Assembly: GCA_036346405.1 (NCBI GenBank)
Contig: CM070568.1
Location: forward strand, 8,066,221-8,130,220
Source: Phyllostachys edulis
Lineage: Eukaryota; Streptophyta; Magnoliopsida; Poales; Poaceae
Direction: 5' to 3'
DNA length: 64,000 bases
Shown here: positions 21,078 through 34,559 of the stretch, piece by piece
Layout: the number at the start of each line of letters is the position of its first letter
Position numbering within the stretch: position 1 is the first letter of the stretch
Notes under the pieces: model-generated
Databases searched by the model: none
The model's input: the letters and a program-made list of their open reading frames with translations, nothing else
Told to the model about the DNA's origin: nothing
Position numbers and translations under genes: made by a program

Positions 21078-24000
21078 TCTACCCCCCTTAAATAGGATTC
21101 GACCTCGAATCCTCTCACAGCTCTACGAAAGAACAACCTGGCGAGAACTAACAACGTGTAAGATACAGTTCGCGAACAAATCTGAATAATGCTCACACTT
21201 GCGAATCTCCAATTCCCAAGTGGCCTCTCTCCCGGACTGAGGACCACAACACAAAGACGTGAAAAGACGTAAGTCCTAACACTCAACGCTACTTTTCCAG
21301 GTACACTCATCAGACAAGACTCGAAGGTAAGATCTCACTCGGTGGTCAACGTTGTTAACGAATACTCAAACTCTAGATCTCACAGGTACTCACTCGGCAC
21401 CAATCATGCCAAATGCTGCGTACACCACGTATGAACCCGAGACGGTCCTAGCGATACGCCAACTTTCGAATTCCCGTAGCTAACGAAAACAACCCAATGT
21501 ACCTTGGGCTAACCTTCCCATTGATACCAAACCACATGACATGCACATAGAACACGGAACTCTTGTTCCACCTCTCAATTGAACTCTTCTCTGCAGCAAG
21601 GATCACCTCCTTTAACCAGAAACACACAACAGACTCTCTTTAAGCAAACTCTTTTACCGACAAAACCCATCTGAAAAAGAAAGATTCACAACGCAACTAT
21701 GCGTTACCAGCTCAGAACTACAGAGTCAAATCTAGAAATCAGAATTTCATCACGAAAACCTTTCCACTTTCTAAATAAGCAGTTTATGAATGAACACACA
21801 AAAATCAAAAAAGAAATCACTCGAATGCCCAAACCAAATACTTCTTTTGGTTTGTCTAAATTGGAAAGAATCAAACATGTCAACAAAGGCGCCAACTCAA
21901 ATTGCGGAAGACATCGATCGACAACACAAAACTCAAGCGAGAATCAAGAAAACGCTTCACTACCCGAGAAACATCCTTTTCTCGGTTTCTCTTTTAGGAA
22001 TAAAACTTCTCTCGAACTTTGGAATTGAATTTATCGCATACCACACGAGCTCAAACCTCTTAATTAAACATCCTCAAATTATACTCAAACTGAAATACAT
22101 CATCCACACCATTTGTGGAGAGGCTAGGCTCTATTGATCCCATTGAAACACTCTAGGCAACTCATTCTACCGATTTAAATTAATTTGATAGAAGGCATCC
22201 AAAGCACTACAAAAATAGATTCCATGCAATCCATTACCTCCAATTCTCAAGAACAAAAACTCAAAATCTTGATTACACACACTCATGTTCTTCATCGAAG
22301 GGTTCTAACAATGATCATTCCATTGATCAAGAAACATCAAATTCTCTTTCCTCTTCACACAATCATTGGGCGACCTAAGGTCTAGCATAAAAGTGCAAAG
22401 CCCACATGTAGCCTCCAAGACCTCTACAACGAACTTATCTTATAAGAAATAGAAAATCATCAGATTAAACCTCTAACACATACAACCACAATTCTAACAT
22501 ACTCACTCATTGACATCATCAGAAATCACCCACACAATCCCGCAATGCTATTCAATTGCGTTACTCAATAAAATTGATCAAGGTTTCCATACATTCGATA
22601 ATCCCCAATATTTCAATATGAACTAAGGTTCTGGAATTACACTATACCATATATTCTACTTGGTCGTAACACTATTCGGTTTTACTTCGAAGCCACACAT
22701 TCCCTTTGAATCAAATTTCCTCTAAGAGGTACAGATCAAAACCAATTCATCTTCTACTACTCCTCCAATAGCTTGGTAGCAAAATCTCACCACTACAATT
22801 GCTTAACCACCACCAACCGGTTGCCAATTTACACTTTGTAAAACTTTGCAACGTAAAATGTTGATCCTTTCTCAAAAGAAAGAGGCGAACAAGAACAAAT
22901 TTCGTCACCACGAAAAAACGTTGCTCCTCACAAATGAGCATGAAACCCAAAGAAAATAATCGATAACGAAGATCTTGGAAAAGCGAGAGTTGAGTTCACA
23001 ATTAAGGGCACACATCCTCAAAAGGAAATAGCAAATAACAACCAATAAGGAAATAACTTTACGATTGGATCTCGACAACTCTTGTGCGAAAAGAGCGAGA
23101 AAGTCTAGGAACAATTCAAATAACCACAAGTTACAAAACTTGACTCAAATTCTCAAATACTACTATTGCACTCCTTCCTTTAACACTGAAATAAATCCTT
23201 TAACTAACAACAATTTCCTAACGAACAAGATAAGGTCTTTAGTACAAACCACAAGAACTAATTAAGAACCAATAAAATTCTTCAACACATCCTATTTTCT
23301 CGGAGCGGTTCAACTACACATGAAACATGAGATGTAAATGATCCCGACCACAAAACTTCGAAACTTTAACATTTACGAATTTCATGGAAAACAAAGCGGA
23401 TTAATTTTCTCTTGAAGAAATCAACAAAAAGTTTTCTTTGATTGCAACCGCACTTGCGAACTCAAACCAAAGGACCTTTAAGAATAAATCACACGAACCT
23501 CTTAAGAAGCAGGGACAATCCAATACCTCAATTTATTCAAAATAATTTTAGCTACCAGATGATTCATGAGCTCCAAAATATCTTGGAAGCTAAACTTGAA
23601 ATATTCTCATTTAAACGATATCACCAGCGGCGATCAAATTACTACAAGTATTAATCATCAATCTCACAACAACCATTAGAAAATACTTGAAGGACCCACG
23701 TGAAAAGAATGGGTTGATTCTTTCTCAAAGAAGAGGCAAATGGAAGCGATTTTCACCAACTAGAAAATCATTTACCACTACAATGAACACAGACCAAGGA
23801 AAATAATTAATTAGGCAAAGAACTCAAAATACATAAGAGGAGACCACACTTGAGGACATAGGCCTCATAGGAAGAGAATATCAAACCTTATCAGATAAGA
23901 ACAAACGGACAATCAAGATCAAATCGCGTGAATCACTTAAGAACCAATAGAACTTTGCAACCGGTCGTTTTACTCGATGACTCCCAATTACCACATAAAT

Positions 24001-25759
24001 CTTGAACACCAAAAGATCATGAAAGCAAAACTTGAAATACTCTCGTTTAGCAATATCACCATAAGTGATCAAATTACTACGAGAATTAACATCAATCTCA
24101 CATTCTAACAATTTAATAACAATGACAACATACACTAGTACCGAGAATCATCAAACTTTATTACCCTATCCTAAAACTTCCCAAAGGAAACACAAACCAC
24201 AAGGTTGAAACAAATTTATTATATTAAGATTATGCTAGGCAATAACAATATCACTAGGCACGCTATCAAAGACTACTTACGAAATTCATCTACTTAGCTG
24301 TTGGTGTTGCTCAACACCTCCTTGACGCTCATTAACAATTGATGATTGTACTAATCATGGAAACTTTCATGGTCTTACCTCTGTTTGTAATCACAGAAAC
24401 AGTTATGGGTATAGACTCACTATTCTACCTTAAGTTCAGAATCTAGAACAAAATATCTTTAATCTTCAATATTATAGGATACATAAGACAAGGTTTCACA
24501 AGTCAACACATTCACCTTCATTCATTTCTTAATACATATAACATCGGTTTAGCATGGCAAAATTAGGTGAATCAAGCATTTGAATGAGTTCATCAAGTAT
24601 CTCAATAGAAGACATATTCAGATTAATATTTACCAATGCGACATTCAAACACATCCTTAACTTAACCATCACTAGCGGTTAGAATAACCCAAAAAGGACC
24701 TAGATTCCATTTCATCTAGTAAACTTAGCAGGTTACTCGATTGTAAAGATCAAACCGGTTCATCAACATTTCCACACTTCTTAACAACAATAGGTTCTGA
24801 ACAGATATGGACAAACTCTTAGCTAAAATTCATCATGTACCAAATATAATTGACATAACAAATTAATCAATTTCACTTCCATGTAGACTAGTTAAGAATA
24901 ATCTACTTGCACAAAGCTAATAACCCAACCGGGTAACTCATACCATAACAATTAATTCATTTAGTTAACACCTCTTACTTAAACATGACAAGACATCGCT
25001 TAAGGTTTATAACTCCTTTCAGAAAAAGAGGCATTAAACTTCAACACTCGAAATAATCCAAAAGAAATACATAAAGCCACAACTTTCATAAATTAAATAG
25101 CTTGCAACAGCAAACTCTCAGTATCCGAAATACCAAGCAAATAAATTAGTCACATTTCCCAATAAGAAGGGAAGAACTCCCATGAAAAGATCAATATTGC
25201 TGTTTAGCAAGCGTTCACAAGAAGCAACAATAGATCGTGATCGAGGCGAACAAGGAGTCGCTTTTATGGAACCAAGAAAGACCAATGAAAGCTCGTAAAG
25301 GTGAAATATAACGCTAACTCAAGAAAACTCATCCTCTCGACTATAACCGAAAACCAAATTCAAACTCAAGGAGGACAACATCATCCCAAAAGAGCTCATC
25401 CTTATCTCATGTAACTAAGTTACCGAGATAACCACTTCACTATTCTAAACCATGAGCGGTGGTATAGCACAGTAAAACCCAAAGCCATAACCACAACCTC
25501 TTCCTCTCGACATTCGCTACCATCATATATAACCAATATAATCGATTATAGGTATACATGATCGTCTCATAACAATCATAGAATAAATTCATATATTATC
25601 AACAAGAAAAATAATCGAAAGCAATTCAACAATTGCTGAACATATGAATCATAACAATAGAAATGCGGGAATAATGTATTACCCAACCCCACCCATCGTG
25701 CACAGTGTGTCATTTTAATAACTTAATTACCATGGACCTAAAGCCCGCTCGATACCAAT
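21078..25759 (-). mobile_element. LARD internal region, non-coding (4.7 kb)
   Basis: It lies between the purine tract (21078-21088) and the primer-binding site. No reading frame exceeds about 115 codons in any frame and none shows gag, protease, RT, RNase H or integrase motifs. It is AC-rich on the plus strand with many short AAACC/ACAAC runs. This is the structure of a large retrotransposon derivative that depends on another element's proteins. Confidence 0.8.
25747..25757 (-). other. Primer-binding site of the LARD (corrupted)
   Basis: The minus strand reads TGGTATCGAGC, two bases after the LTR end. The sister copy at 50479-50490 reads the full TGGTATCAGAGC, complementary to the 3' end of initiator methionine tRNA. 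The missing CA looks like a sequencing error. Confidence 0.75.
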
Positions 25760-27989
25760 CAGTAACACCCAGGTCCTACAAGGGCACAGGCGCTACTAAT
25801 CTAACAGATTATCAAAATTAAAATGGAAGACAAAATAAATCCTAAATTTCGGCAGAACCTCCCCGGTATAGTAAGCTATACCGGAGGTTCCAACAACATA
25901 AACATCAAGACAATAATGAAATCAACAGTTATCAGAATCCTCATAGGAGTATAAACCGATCTCAAGTAACTATACCAAAAGATGAACTAAGTTCACACAC
26001 AGTACTTAATCAATCTTAAAGGAGAAGGGTTTTTCAGTCACAACCAACCGGCATTATTACAGTTCATCAATATTGAATGATTAAATCAAACTAAAATGAA
26101 ATTCTGAACTTGTATAAAGTGATGTGAAAGGGTGTGTGTCTATTCCCTCCCCATGGAGCCAACCTCAAGGATCACCTAAGAAAACAAACAACGCAAGAGT
26201 GAGTCCGAGACTCAGCAAGTACAGAAAGTAATAAAAATACAAACAACAATCCATGGATAAGACAACACCAACGGAGGATATGAATGAATTGCAAAACAAG
26301 TATTGAATGAATGCAATGAATGAATTAGATGGAAGGAAGGACTACACACATGCATATACGGTATTCTTGGTGACACACCCATCGGTGTTCACCTAAGCCC
26401 GCTGCTTAACAAAGTCACGGGGACCCAAGCCCCGTCTGAAGAACGTTTAAATGCGAGTGTCCCAAAGCGCCCACATTGGAATGGTGGGTCTTACGTGCCT
26501 ATCTTTGGAATTGATGGGTTTTATATAATGATCCACTCCAGTGGATAAAATATGAAATGTGGATCTTGAGCATGACATATGAATAATGAACAACAAGAAA
26601 CATGCTCTCCATCATGAAGGTAACCACATGGATTGAATATGAACATTTAAGTAATAACATGGTACTTAGAAATTCAATACCAATAGCAAGCACACAACAT
26701 GTCATAATCCTAGGAACACTAAGGTACTTGCCTTTAGCTATTGTGACGCGTTAGTAGGCAATTGCGGTGCTCCCAAACCTAAAGCTTCACCTCTAACAAA
26801 CAAATAACTGAAATAAGGATACGACGAACACGACAATACTAGATAAAGTTCTACAACGCTCCCCCAGCGATTCAAAATATAACTAGAAACTCTAAACTGA
26901 AAATCAACACATTCTGCCCTAAACCGCCCCTGGGCAGCAGCACGGTAAATGGCATAACTCTTGATCTGGAACTCCAAATGGGGTGAACCCAGTTTCTGTG
27001 GACTCTAACTGACAAACCCACAATACTCTAGTTGACAAGATAATTTGATTCGGCCAATTTAGTATGTTAACAGACAGGTGAACTTTCAGCATGAAAACTG
27101 TTTAACAGAATAAATGGCAGCATTAAAACCATCATAACTTTTAATCTATAACTCCGAATGGATCATTCTTTCTTAGTCTGGAAAGTTTATCAAATTACCT
27201 ACAATAACCTAGTTGGGAGAAAACCCATATTCTTCCAATTACCATTTCATAAGTTACAAATTAACTCATCAGTTTAATTTCGTCAGAAATCTGGACAGCG
27301 GATACTAAAACGGTCATATCTTTTGACTCGAATGTCGGAATCAAGTGAACTCGGCGGCCATAGAAAGTTAAGAACAACCTCTACATATATCTAGGTGATC
27401 AAAACTACTGGTTCGGCCTCTAAGATCGTGAAAACGCCCACGCAACAATCTGGACAGAGTGAGGTTTACAGCAGACTGACACTGATTCAATCGAATCTAT
27501 TCAATTTCTCCTCTACGACTAAACAACCAACGACAATCGAGTGACATTACCCTTGGTGTGCCGAGGAACATGAAGATCGAACCGTGGAAAAGTCCCCCGC
27601 CGTCTTGATCAGCAACCCTTGCGAAGCACCAATCAATCCTTTGCGGGAGGCCGGCAACGGGGAGATCGACACCGAGGGGGAGCTCTAGGAGAATGGGGTG
27701 CTGCACCAGGGCTTGGGCGGCAGCAAGGGAGGTGGAGAGGCACTGTTCACGGGGGGTACTGTAGCAATGGCGGCTACTGTAGCACGCCGTGCTACAGTAC
27801 CCGCCCTAGGGTTTCCCCCCTCTTTTTATTGGTGGCCGGTCCCTCACGGGCCTCCTGGGCCAAGGCCTGAGGCCCAGGTTGCCGAAGAATTGCAGAAACC
27901 CCCTCTAATCCTCTGTTAATTCTATTTTTTTCTAGTTGGTCATTCTCCCTAATTCTTTCGTTTGACTTAAATAGATTTGTGGTATTACA
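25760..27989 (-). mobile_element. LARD 5' LTR
   Basis: Minus-sense LTR, start TGTAATACCAC at 27989, end near 25760 followed by the PBS. It is highly similar to 18867-21077 along its length, with many single-base indels. A perfect 10-bp palindromic stem (ACTGTAGCAC/GTGCTACAGT, 27776-27785 with 27789-27798) sits just downstream of the promoter box in sense. The end hairpin is at 25856-25889. Confidence 0.87.
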
Positions 27990-28152
27990 GCCTCCTTCGA
28001 CCAACGGCCCGGCTCTTCCCCTGCCCCTCCTCGCCGCCAACGCCACAGTCCTCTCCGCCTCCTTTCTCCTGCGCGCCTGTTGTCACCCCTCCTCGCACCA
28101 CCTCGTCTTGCCTCTGCCCGCCTTGCCTCGCGCCTCCTCGCCTTTGGCCTCC

Positions 28153-30235
28153 TGTAATACCCCGATTTATTCTAAAGAAGAAATCATTCAAAAGAGAAGA
28201 ATAGAAGTAAGAAAGATGAGTTTTTCGCTTTTCTTCGGCAACCTGGGCCTCAGGCCTTGGCCCGGGAGGCCCATGGGGGGCCGGCCACCTATAAAAGAAG
28301 GGAAAACCCTAGGCTGACACTGTAGCTACAGTAGCCGCCGCTACAGTGCACGGTGCTACAGTGCCCTGCCTCTTGGAGCCGCTCCTTCCCGCTGCCGGTG
28401 TTCGCAAAGGAAGGAGATGGAGGGACTGCAGATTGGTTGGCCGAAAGGAGGGATGAGGGATCTTCTTCGTGGGGGATCGTTTAGCATCTCCCTAAGGTTC
28501 TTCAAGGGTAACGAGAGTCGTTCCTCATTGTTTAATTAAGAATAGATGCAAAACCGATTAGATTTGATTGGATCAAAGTCTGTCTGCAGTAGATCAAATC
28601 TGTCCAGTATGTTGTGCGGGCTGTTTCGACGTCTTAGAGGCCGAATCAGAAGTGTTCATCTGCTAGAGATATCTAGATTATGTTCTTAAGTTTCTGTGGC
28701 CACTGAGTTCACCTAATTCTGTCACTCGAGTCAAAAGTTATGATAGATTTAGTATCTGCTGTCCAGATTTCTGACGAGATTAATCTGTTTTGTTATTTCG
28801 TAAAATATGAAAATGTAATTGGAAGAATCTGGGTTTTCACCCAACTAGGTTATTGTAGGTAATTTGATAACCTTTCCAGATTATTAAAGAACGATTAATT
28901 CAGAGTTATAGATTAAAAGTTATGATTGTTTTAGTGCTGCTGTTTATTCTGTTAGACAGTTTCTGTGCTGAAAGTTCATCTGTCTGTTAGCATACTAATT
29001 TGGCTGAATTGGATCATCTTGTCAACTAGAGTATTGTAGATGTGTTAGTTAAAAATCCACAGAAACTGGATTCACCTCATTCGGAGTTCCAGATCAAGAG
29101 ATATGCTGTTTACCATGCTTCTGTCCAGTGGCGTAATTTGACTGAATGCGTTGGTTTCAGTTTAGGGTTTCTAGATAAATCTTGATTCACCGGGGAAGCA
29201 ATGTAGAACGTTGTTAAGTAGTGTCATGTTCATCGCGTTCTTATTTCAGTTATTTAATTGTTTAGGAGGTGAAGCTTGGGTTTAGGAGCACCACCTTTTT
29301 TTCTGATAGCGTCGCATCATGAAGGCAAATACATTGCTTATCTTAATGATTGTGCTTGATGAATGCTTATATGATTATGCTATGATTTCTTATGATTCAA
29401 GAGAAGATGTATTATATATGTTCTTTCATATGTGTTGAAACCATGATTGGAGATGATGATATTATTTATTCAGTAGTTCATGTCATGCATTCATTGTTTT
29501 TACCGTCCACGGGAGTGGATGAGAATGGCCCATCAATTCCAGGATGGGTATGTAAGTCCCATTAATTCCAGGATGGGCAATGTTGGACACCCGTATGAAA
29601 CGTTCTTCATACGGGAAGTGGATCCTCGCATTTTTGTTAAGATGCGGGCTTGAGTGAACACCGACGGGTGTGTCACCGCTATCTGCAGTATATGCATATA
29701 TGCGATCCATTGAGTATTTTTCATTCATCTCATTCATACATAAATGTTCGATTCTTGTATGTTCGTAACCTTTGAGGAGGTTGTCTTGTTCATGTTGATT
29801 GTCTGTTCTTATTCGATGTACTTGCTGAGTCTTGGACTCACGCTTGCTTTGTTTATTTATTTTTAGGTGATCGTTGATGAAGTTTCTCTTGGGAGGGAGT
29901 AGCCACGCACTACTCGAATATTTCACTCTACACTAGATTGAATAAAAGAACTATTACTGTCATTCATTCATTATTGATGAACTGTAATAAATAAATCTAG
30001 ATGGGAAGGAAGGATACCTTCTCCATGATACTGTTGATTTATTACTGCTTGTGAATCTAGATTAACGATGAACTGTAATAAATAAAATTAAATGGTGAAG
30101 GAATGATACCTTCTCCATGTTTTGGATGTTTTATTTATGCCTTTATATGATATATTATTCGAGTTCTTCCGCCATGTGGTTGTATGTTTGTGTATTTAGG
30201 TGACATCTTGGCTTCCAAATAGCTAGGGTGTTACA
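28153..30235 (+). mobile_element. Solo LTR (2.1 kb), plus sense, related to the LARD LTR
   Basis: Ends are TGTAATACCCC (28153) and GGGTGTTACA (30235), with a perfect CCTCC duplication (28148-28152, 30236-30240). TATAAAAG is at 28290-28297. GCTACAGT occurs at 28325, 28340 and 28355 and in the palindrome ACTGTAG/CTACAGT at 28319-28332. A six-hairpin cluster lies at 29503-29676, and the TGAGTC-TTG-GACTCA hairpin at 29826-29840 is followed by TTTATTTTTAGGTGATC. Same superfamily as 18867-21077 but clearly diverged. Confidence 0.9.
29503..29676 (+). repeat. Six consecutive hairpins in the solo LTR
   Basis: TCCAC/GTGGA (29506-29519), CCCATC/GATGGG (29529-29548), CCCATT/GATGGG (29558-29577), CCCGTATGAA/TTCATACGGG (29590-29615, 10 bp), CGCAT/ATGCG (about 29627-29646; CCCGCAT/ATGCGGG in the right-hand copy) and GTGAACACC/GGTGTGTCAC (29654-29676, one bulge). 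The second and third share the loop AATTCCAG. Counterparts exist at 19476-19620, 38424-38600 and 54206-54378. Confidence 0.7.
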
Positions 30236-30620
30236 CCTCCTCTCTCCCATCCGCCTCCAACCGCCTCGCCTCCGCCCTGCTCTCCGCCTCCGATCCGCAC
30301 CCTCCTCTTCCTCCAACTCCTCTCAGGCATCCCCTCCTCCTTGCTGTCACCGTCGCCTCCAGGCCCTTCCTTTCTCCCTCCCCAGCCGCCGCCTCGGAGC
30401 CTACCCTCCCTTCCATCCCTTGATTTACGGTTATGCCGACGAAGCGGGAGCTCTGAGCACCCTCAGGAATTAATTTGAAGGTGAGGAGTCCCTTCAAGTT
30501 TTCCACAGCAAAACTGGTGCTTTCAAATTATACGTGCAACCAGGAGCCTCGCTGCCGCCCAGGAGTCGCTCGAGGCCGCCAAGGCTTCTATTGTCTACAC
30601 TGCCCGTAGTCGGTGAACAT

Positions 30621-31097
30621 CTATCTCTTTTACTTACTTTTTGTTCACTTGCTTGAATATGTACAAATCGAAATTTCTAGGCTTCCACTTTTGTTATTTG
30701 CTATATGATGAACCGTTTGGTACTATGAAATGGAGATAATTTTCTACAATTTTGTTTGCATGTGTTCTTTGAATTGAGTTGCTTATTGTTTAAGTTTGGC
30801 ATTGCCTCTTTCGAAATTAATAGTATAGTTCACGGTATCGGGATACACAAATTAATCAATTGGACATCGACAATGTCTTTTCAATAGGTTCTCACTTCTC
30901 GGTGACTTAATGAGATAACGAGAAGAGATGAACTGAATCTAAAACATGTGCATCATGACATGCACGTTAGGTTCTTTAAATAGGCGTCATCTTCTCATGT
31001 CCTTGATCGGATGAAATTTTTAAAATACAATAAATTTTATTTTATCTTTGCTTTTGGGTACAACGGGTTGGATTATGCTTAATCCTAGGATGAAAAA
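30621..31097. other. AT-rich, intron-like sequence
   Basis: T-rich sequence following the GC-rich fragment, consistent with an intron or 3' flank of that fragment. No reading frame or recognisable element. Ends at the TRIM target duplication. Confidence 0.35.
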
Positions 31098-31102
31098 AAA
31101 CT

Positions 31103-31795
31103 TGTAATACCCCGGCCTACTCGTAGTGCGGCCCATGTGGCCCATGAGGAGTCATGTGGTGGGATTAGTCCCATATTGCTTGTCTAAAGTGAGTTCTAGT
31201 AGTATATAATACTGTTAGGTCCAAACTTAGCACCTCGGGTTAACCCTTTTACCTGAGCGAGGCGAAAGTGTAAGTGGGGTGCTATGTGTCTGGAGTCCAC
31301 CCACGGTGAAATTTGAGCATTGGCGGATTTTGGGCGAGGTGTTACGGATGGTATCGAGCATCAACCTTCGTTGCACCAACACGTGTGGGATAAGGCGTGT
31401 GGGCATATGGAGCATGGCGCGTCTGGTCCGGAGTGGACACTGCGGCATGGCATATGTGCGGCACTAGACGCCGCGGATGTGTACCGATGGGTGGTTACGG
31501 GCATTTGCAGCGTATGCGATGTCTTCCGAGGCGTCAACCCTTGAGGGGTGAATGTAATACCCGCCCTACTCGTAGTCGCGGCCCATGTGGCCCATGAGGA
31601 GTCATGTGGTGGGATTAGTCCCATATTGCTTGTCTAAAGTGAGTTGTAGTAGTATATAATGCTGTTGGGTCCAAACTTAGCACCTCGGGTTAACCTTTTT
31701 ACCTGGCGAGGGCGAAAGTGTAAGTGGGGTGCTATGTGTGCGTCCGCCCACGGTGAAATTTGGGGAATTGGCGGATTTTGGGCCAAGGTGTTACA
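31103..31795 (+). mobile_element. TRIM element, copy 1 (complete)
   Basis: Two direct LTRs of about 243 bp (31103-31345 and 31553-31795) flank about 207 bp. Both LTRs start TGTAATACCC and end GGTGTTAC(A). AAACT flanks both sides (31098-31102, 31796-31800). After the first LTR comes TGGTATCGAGC, a damaged TGGTATCAGAGC primer site. Before the second LTR comes the purine-rich TTGAGGGGTGAA. There is no coding capacity, which fits a terminal-repeat retrotransposon in miniature mobilised in trans. Confidence 0.9.
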
Positions 31796-31800
31796 AAACT

Positions 31801-32556
<756 letters not shown>

Positions 32557-34559
32557 AAACGTATCTAGTGCTAATGGCTATTTGGTGATAAGGTGCTATC
32601 TGAGACCGTAGTCCGTCTGGCTCGTGTGGTTTGGGATCTACAAGGTGGAAAGTCTCAAATCACTTATGCATTTTGCAAAACCCCCATCGGTTCCTCTTCT
32701 TATTCTTGTGATACACCTTAGTCCCCTTTGCATGCGCCGTTTTCAACCGACCCTTCTCTGGCCTTCCTCTTTGGCGGCTGCGCCTATCCTCCCCTCCCGT
32801 GGCGCCTCCTCCCCCCCCGTGGCGGTGCCTTATCTCCTCCCCTCCCTCCTCCCGTGGCGCTTATCTCCTCCCTCCTCGGCCTCCTCCTCCCCCTCCTCCC
32901 CCTCCCCCCCTGCGGCCGTGGCCTCCTCCCCCTCCCCAGTGGCCGGAGCCTCCTCCCGGCGCCAATCTCCTCCCGCTCATTGCTGGCCAAAAGCCTGCCA
33001 GCCTTTCGAGCCCCGGCCGGCCTCACAGGTCGGCGGCCGCCCGGACCAGCTTCAGCTTGGCTGTGGCCTGCCCTCCTTCCCCCTCACAGCTCTGGCGCCA
33101 CCGTGGAGTGCAGTTGAGATGCGTTGTTTTTCTTCAAATTTTGTGTCTGACATTTGAGGATTGAGGATTCGATAAGTGAATTGTGTAAATGTGGTTTGTG
33201 AATTGAAGCATCAAATTGTGTAAAATGTCTCGTTGAATCGTGTCTCAGTTGATGAAATTAAAATGTCTATGTTGATTTTAACTCTAGCTTTTGGTTCAAT
33301 TGGAAATCCTTGTTGCTACTTAGAATTTGGTCATCTTTGTAGAAGCGAACTCTCTGATCATCTTTGTGCTTGGGAGTTTGACTCAAGATTGTCTGTCTGT
33401 GATTTTGGATCTTTGTGATTGGGAGTTTGCGACCCGATTCGTCTTGTGCTTTCGCCAAGATTTGGTCGTTTCAGCGACCATCATATTTAATGAGCCCGAA
33501 CACTCTTGATCACTGTCGGTTTCCTTTGACATTGTCGACTGTGTGCGATAATACGGCGAACTCTCTTGATCACTGTCGGTTTCCTTTGACATTGTTGAAC
33601 TTTAGCGATAATACCAAACTGAACTCGCCATATCCATATGAGATCATGGAACTTCTAGGACAAAACATACACCGATGAAGTTTTAACTAGATCATAAAAT
33701 AATTGGAGGAAACTTCAAGCTTGTCCTTAACAAAAAAATAAAAGGGTGCCATTACCATATATACCAGCAGATCTTAAGGATTATGACAATGAGTGAGAAT
33801 AATTTTAGCAGCTTCTCATTAACCATTATGATAGGCATGCTTGCCAACCTACAAAAGCCTTCAAAGCGTGTAAGGATCGGAAGCAGACAGTTGCAAATTC
33901 TGAGTTAAATGCATCAATCATTGCCAATTTGCCATACCAAATGGAGGAGCAAACACCCAATTTGTTCTCGAAATTTGTCAATTTATTTTGTTACTAACTA
34001 TCTTGATTGTTTCATTGTCGCTTCATTGTCGATTGTGTAGCATGCCAACAAGGAGGCTAACATTCGACAAGGAGGCTAACACCAGGATGCTACTTCAAAT
34101 GTCAAATGAAATTATTGCATATATGCTCACAACATGAGAGGACAAGCATTTGTTTTTGTACTCTGTAGAAATTCTCGGTGTTGAAGTGTTTTTGGATTCT
34201 GTAGGCCTTTTATAAGTTTATCCTTTGTATATTCATTAAAGCAAACATTGTGCTATTGATGATTTATTTTTTATGTCGGAGGGTTTGTTGCTCTTGTTGA
34301 GGAAGAAGGATTCAAAATTTTAGAACTTGTTTCTATGAAGCGGGGATGACACAAGTGATTGTTGCTCTTTTTCATTTGTTCCAAGTGTTAATTCCAAAAG
34401 ATGGGATACATGCATGCTACTTCAAATATACATATGAACACCTTTGTTTGCCCCAAAGCTGGGAAGGACTGTGCATATGAACACCATTTCTCTGTTACGA
34501 TGGTGTACAAATGCGATCAACATGCAGATCAACAGAAGAGATCAAACTGTGAGTTCAAC

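Larger units (their letters stand above)
27990..30620 (+). pseudogene. GC-rich gene fragment split by a solo LTR
   Basis: Pieces 27990-28152 and 30241-30620 become contiguous when the solo LTR and one CCTCC are removed. Read through, a Leu/Ser/Ala-rich frame continues across the junction (SASNRLASALLSAS just after it), but single-base indels break it. A second piece ending near 30613 encodes AAAQESLEAAKAS followed by a possible donor (CG|GTGAAC). No family is recognised. The fragment also abuts the LARD LTR start at 27989, so two elements landed in it. Confidence 0.35.

Noticed and set aside
29483..29926. 147-codon minus-strand frame, repeated at 54177-54626
   Set aside because: Covers the hairpin cluster of the solo LTR; persistence in the duplicate reflects recent duplication, not coding.
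32624..33164. Plus-strand frames of 121-177 codons
   Set aside because: Run through the left inverted terminus into CCTCC repeats; the second copy is frame-shifted relative to them.
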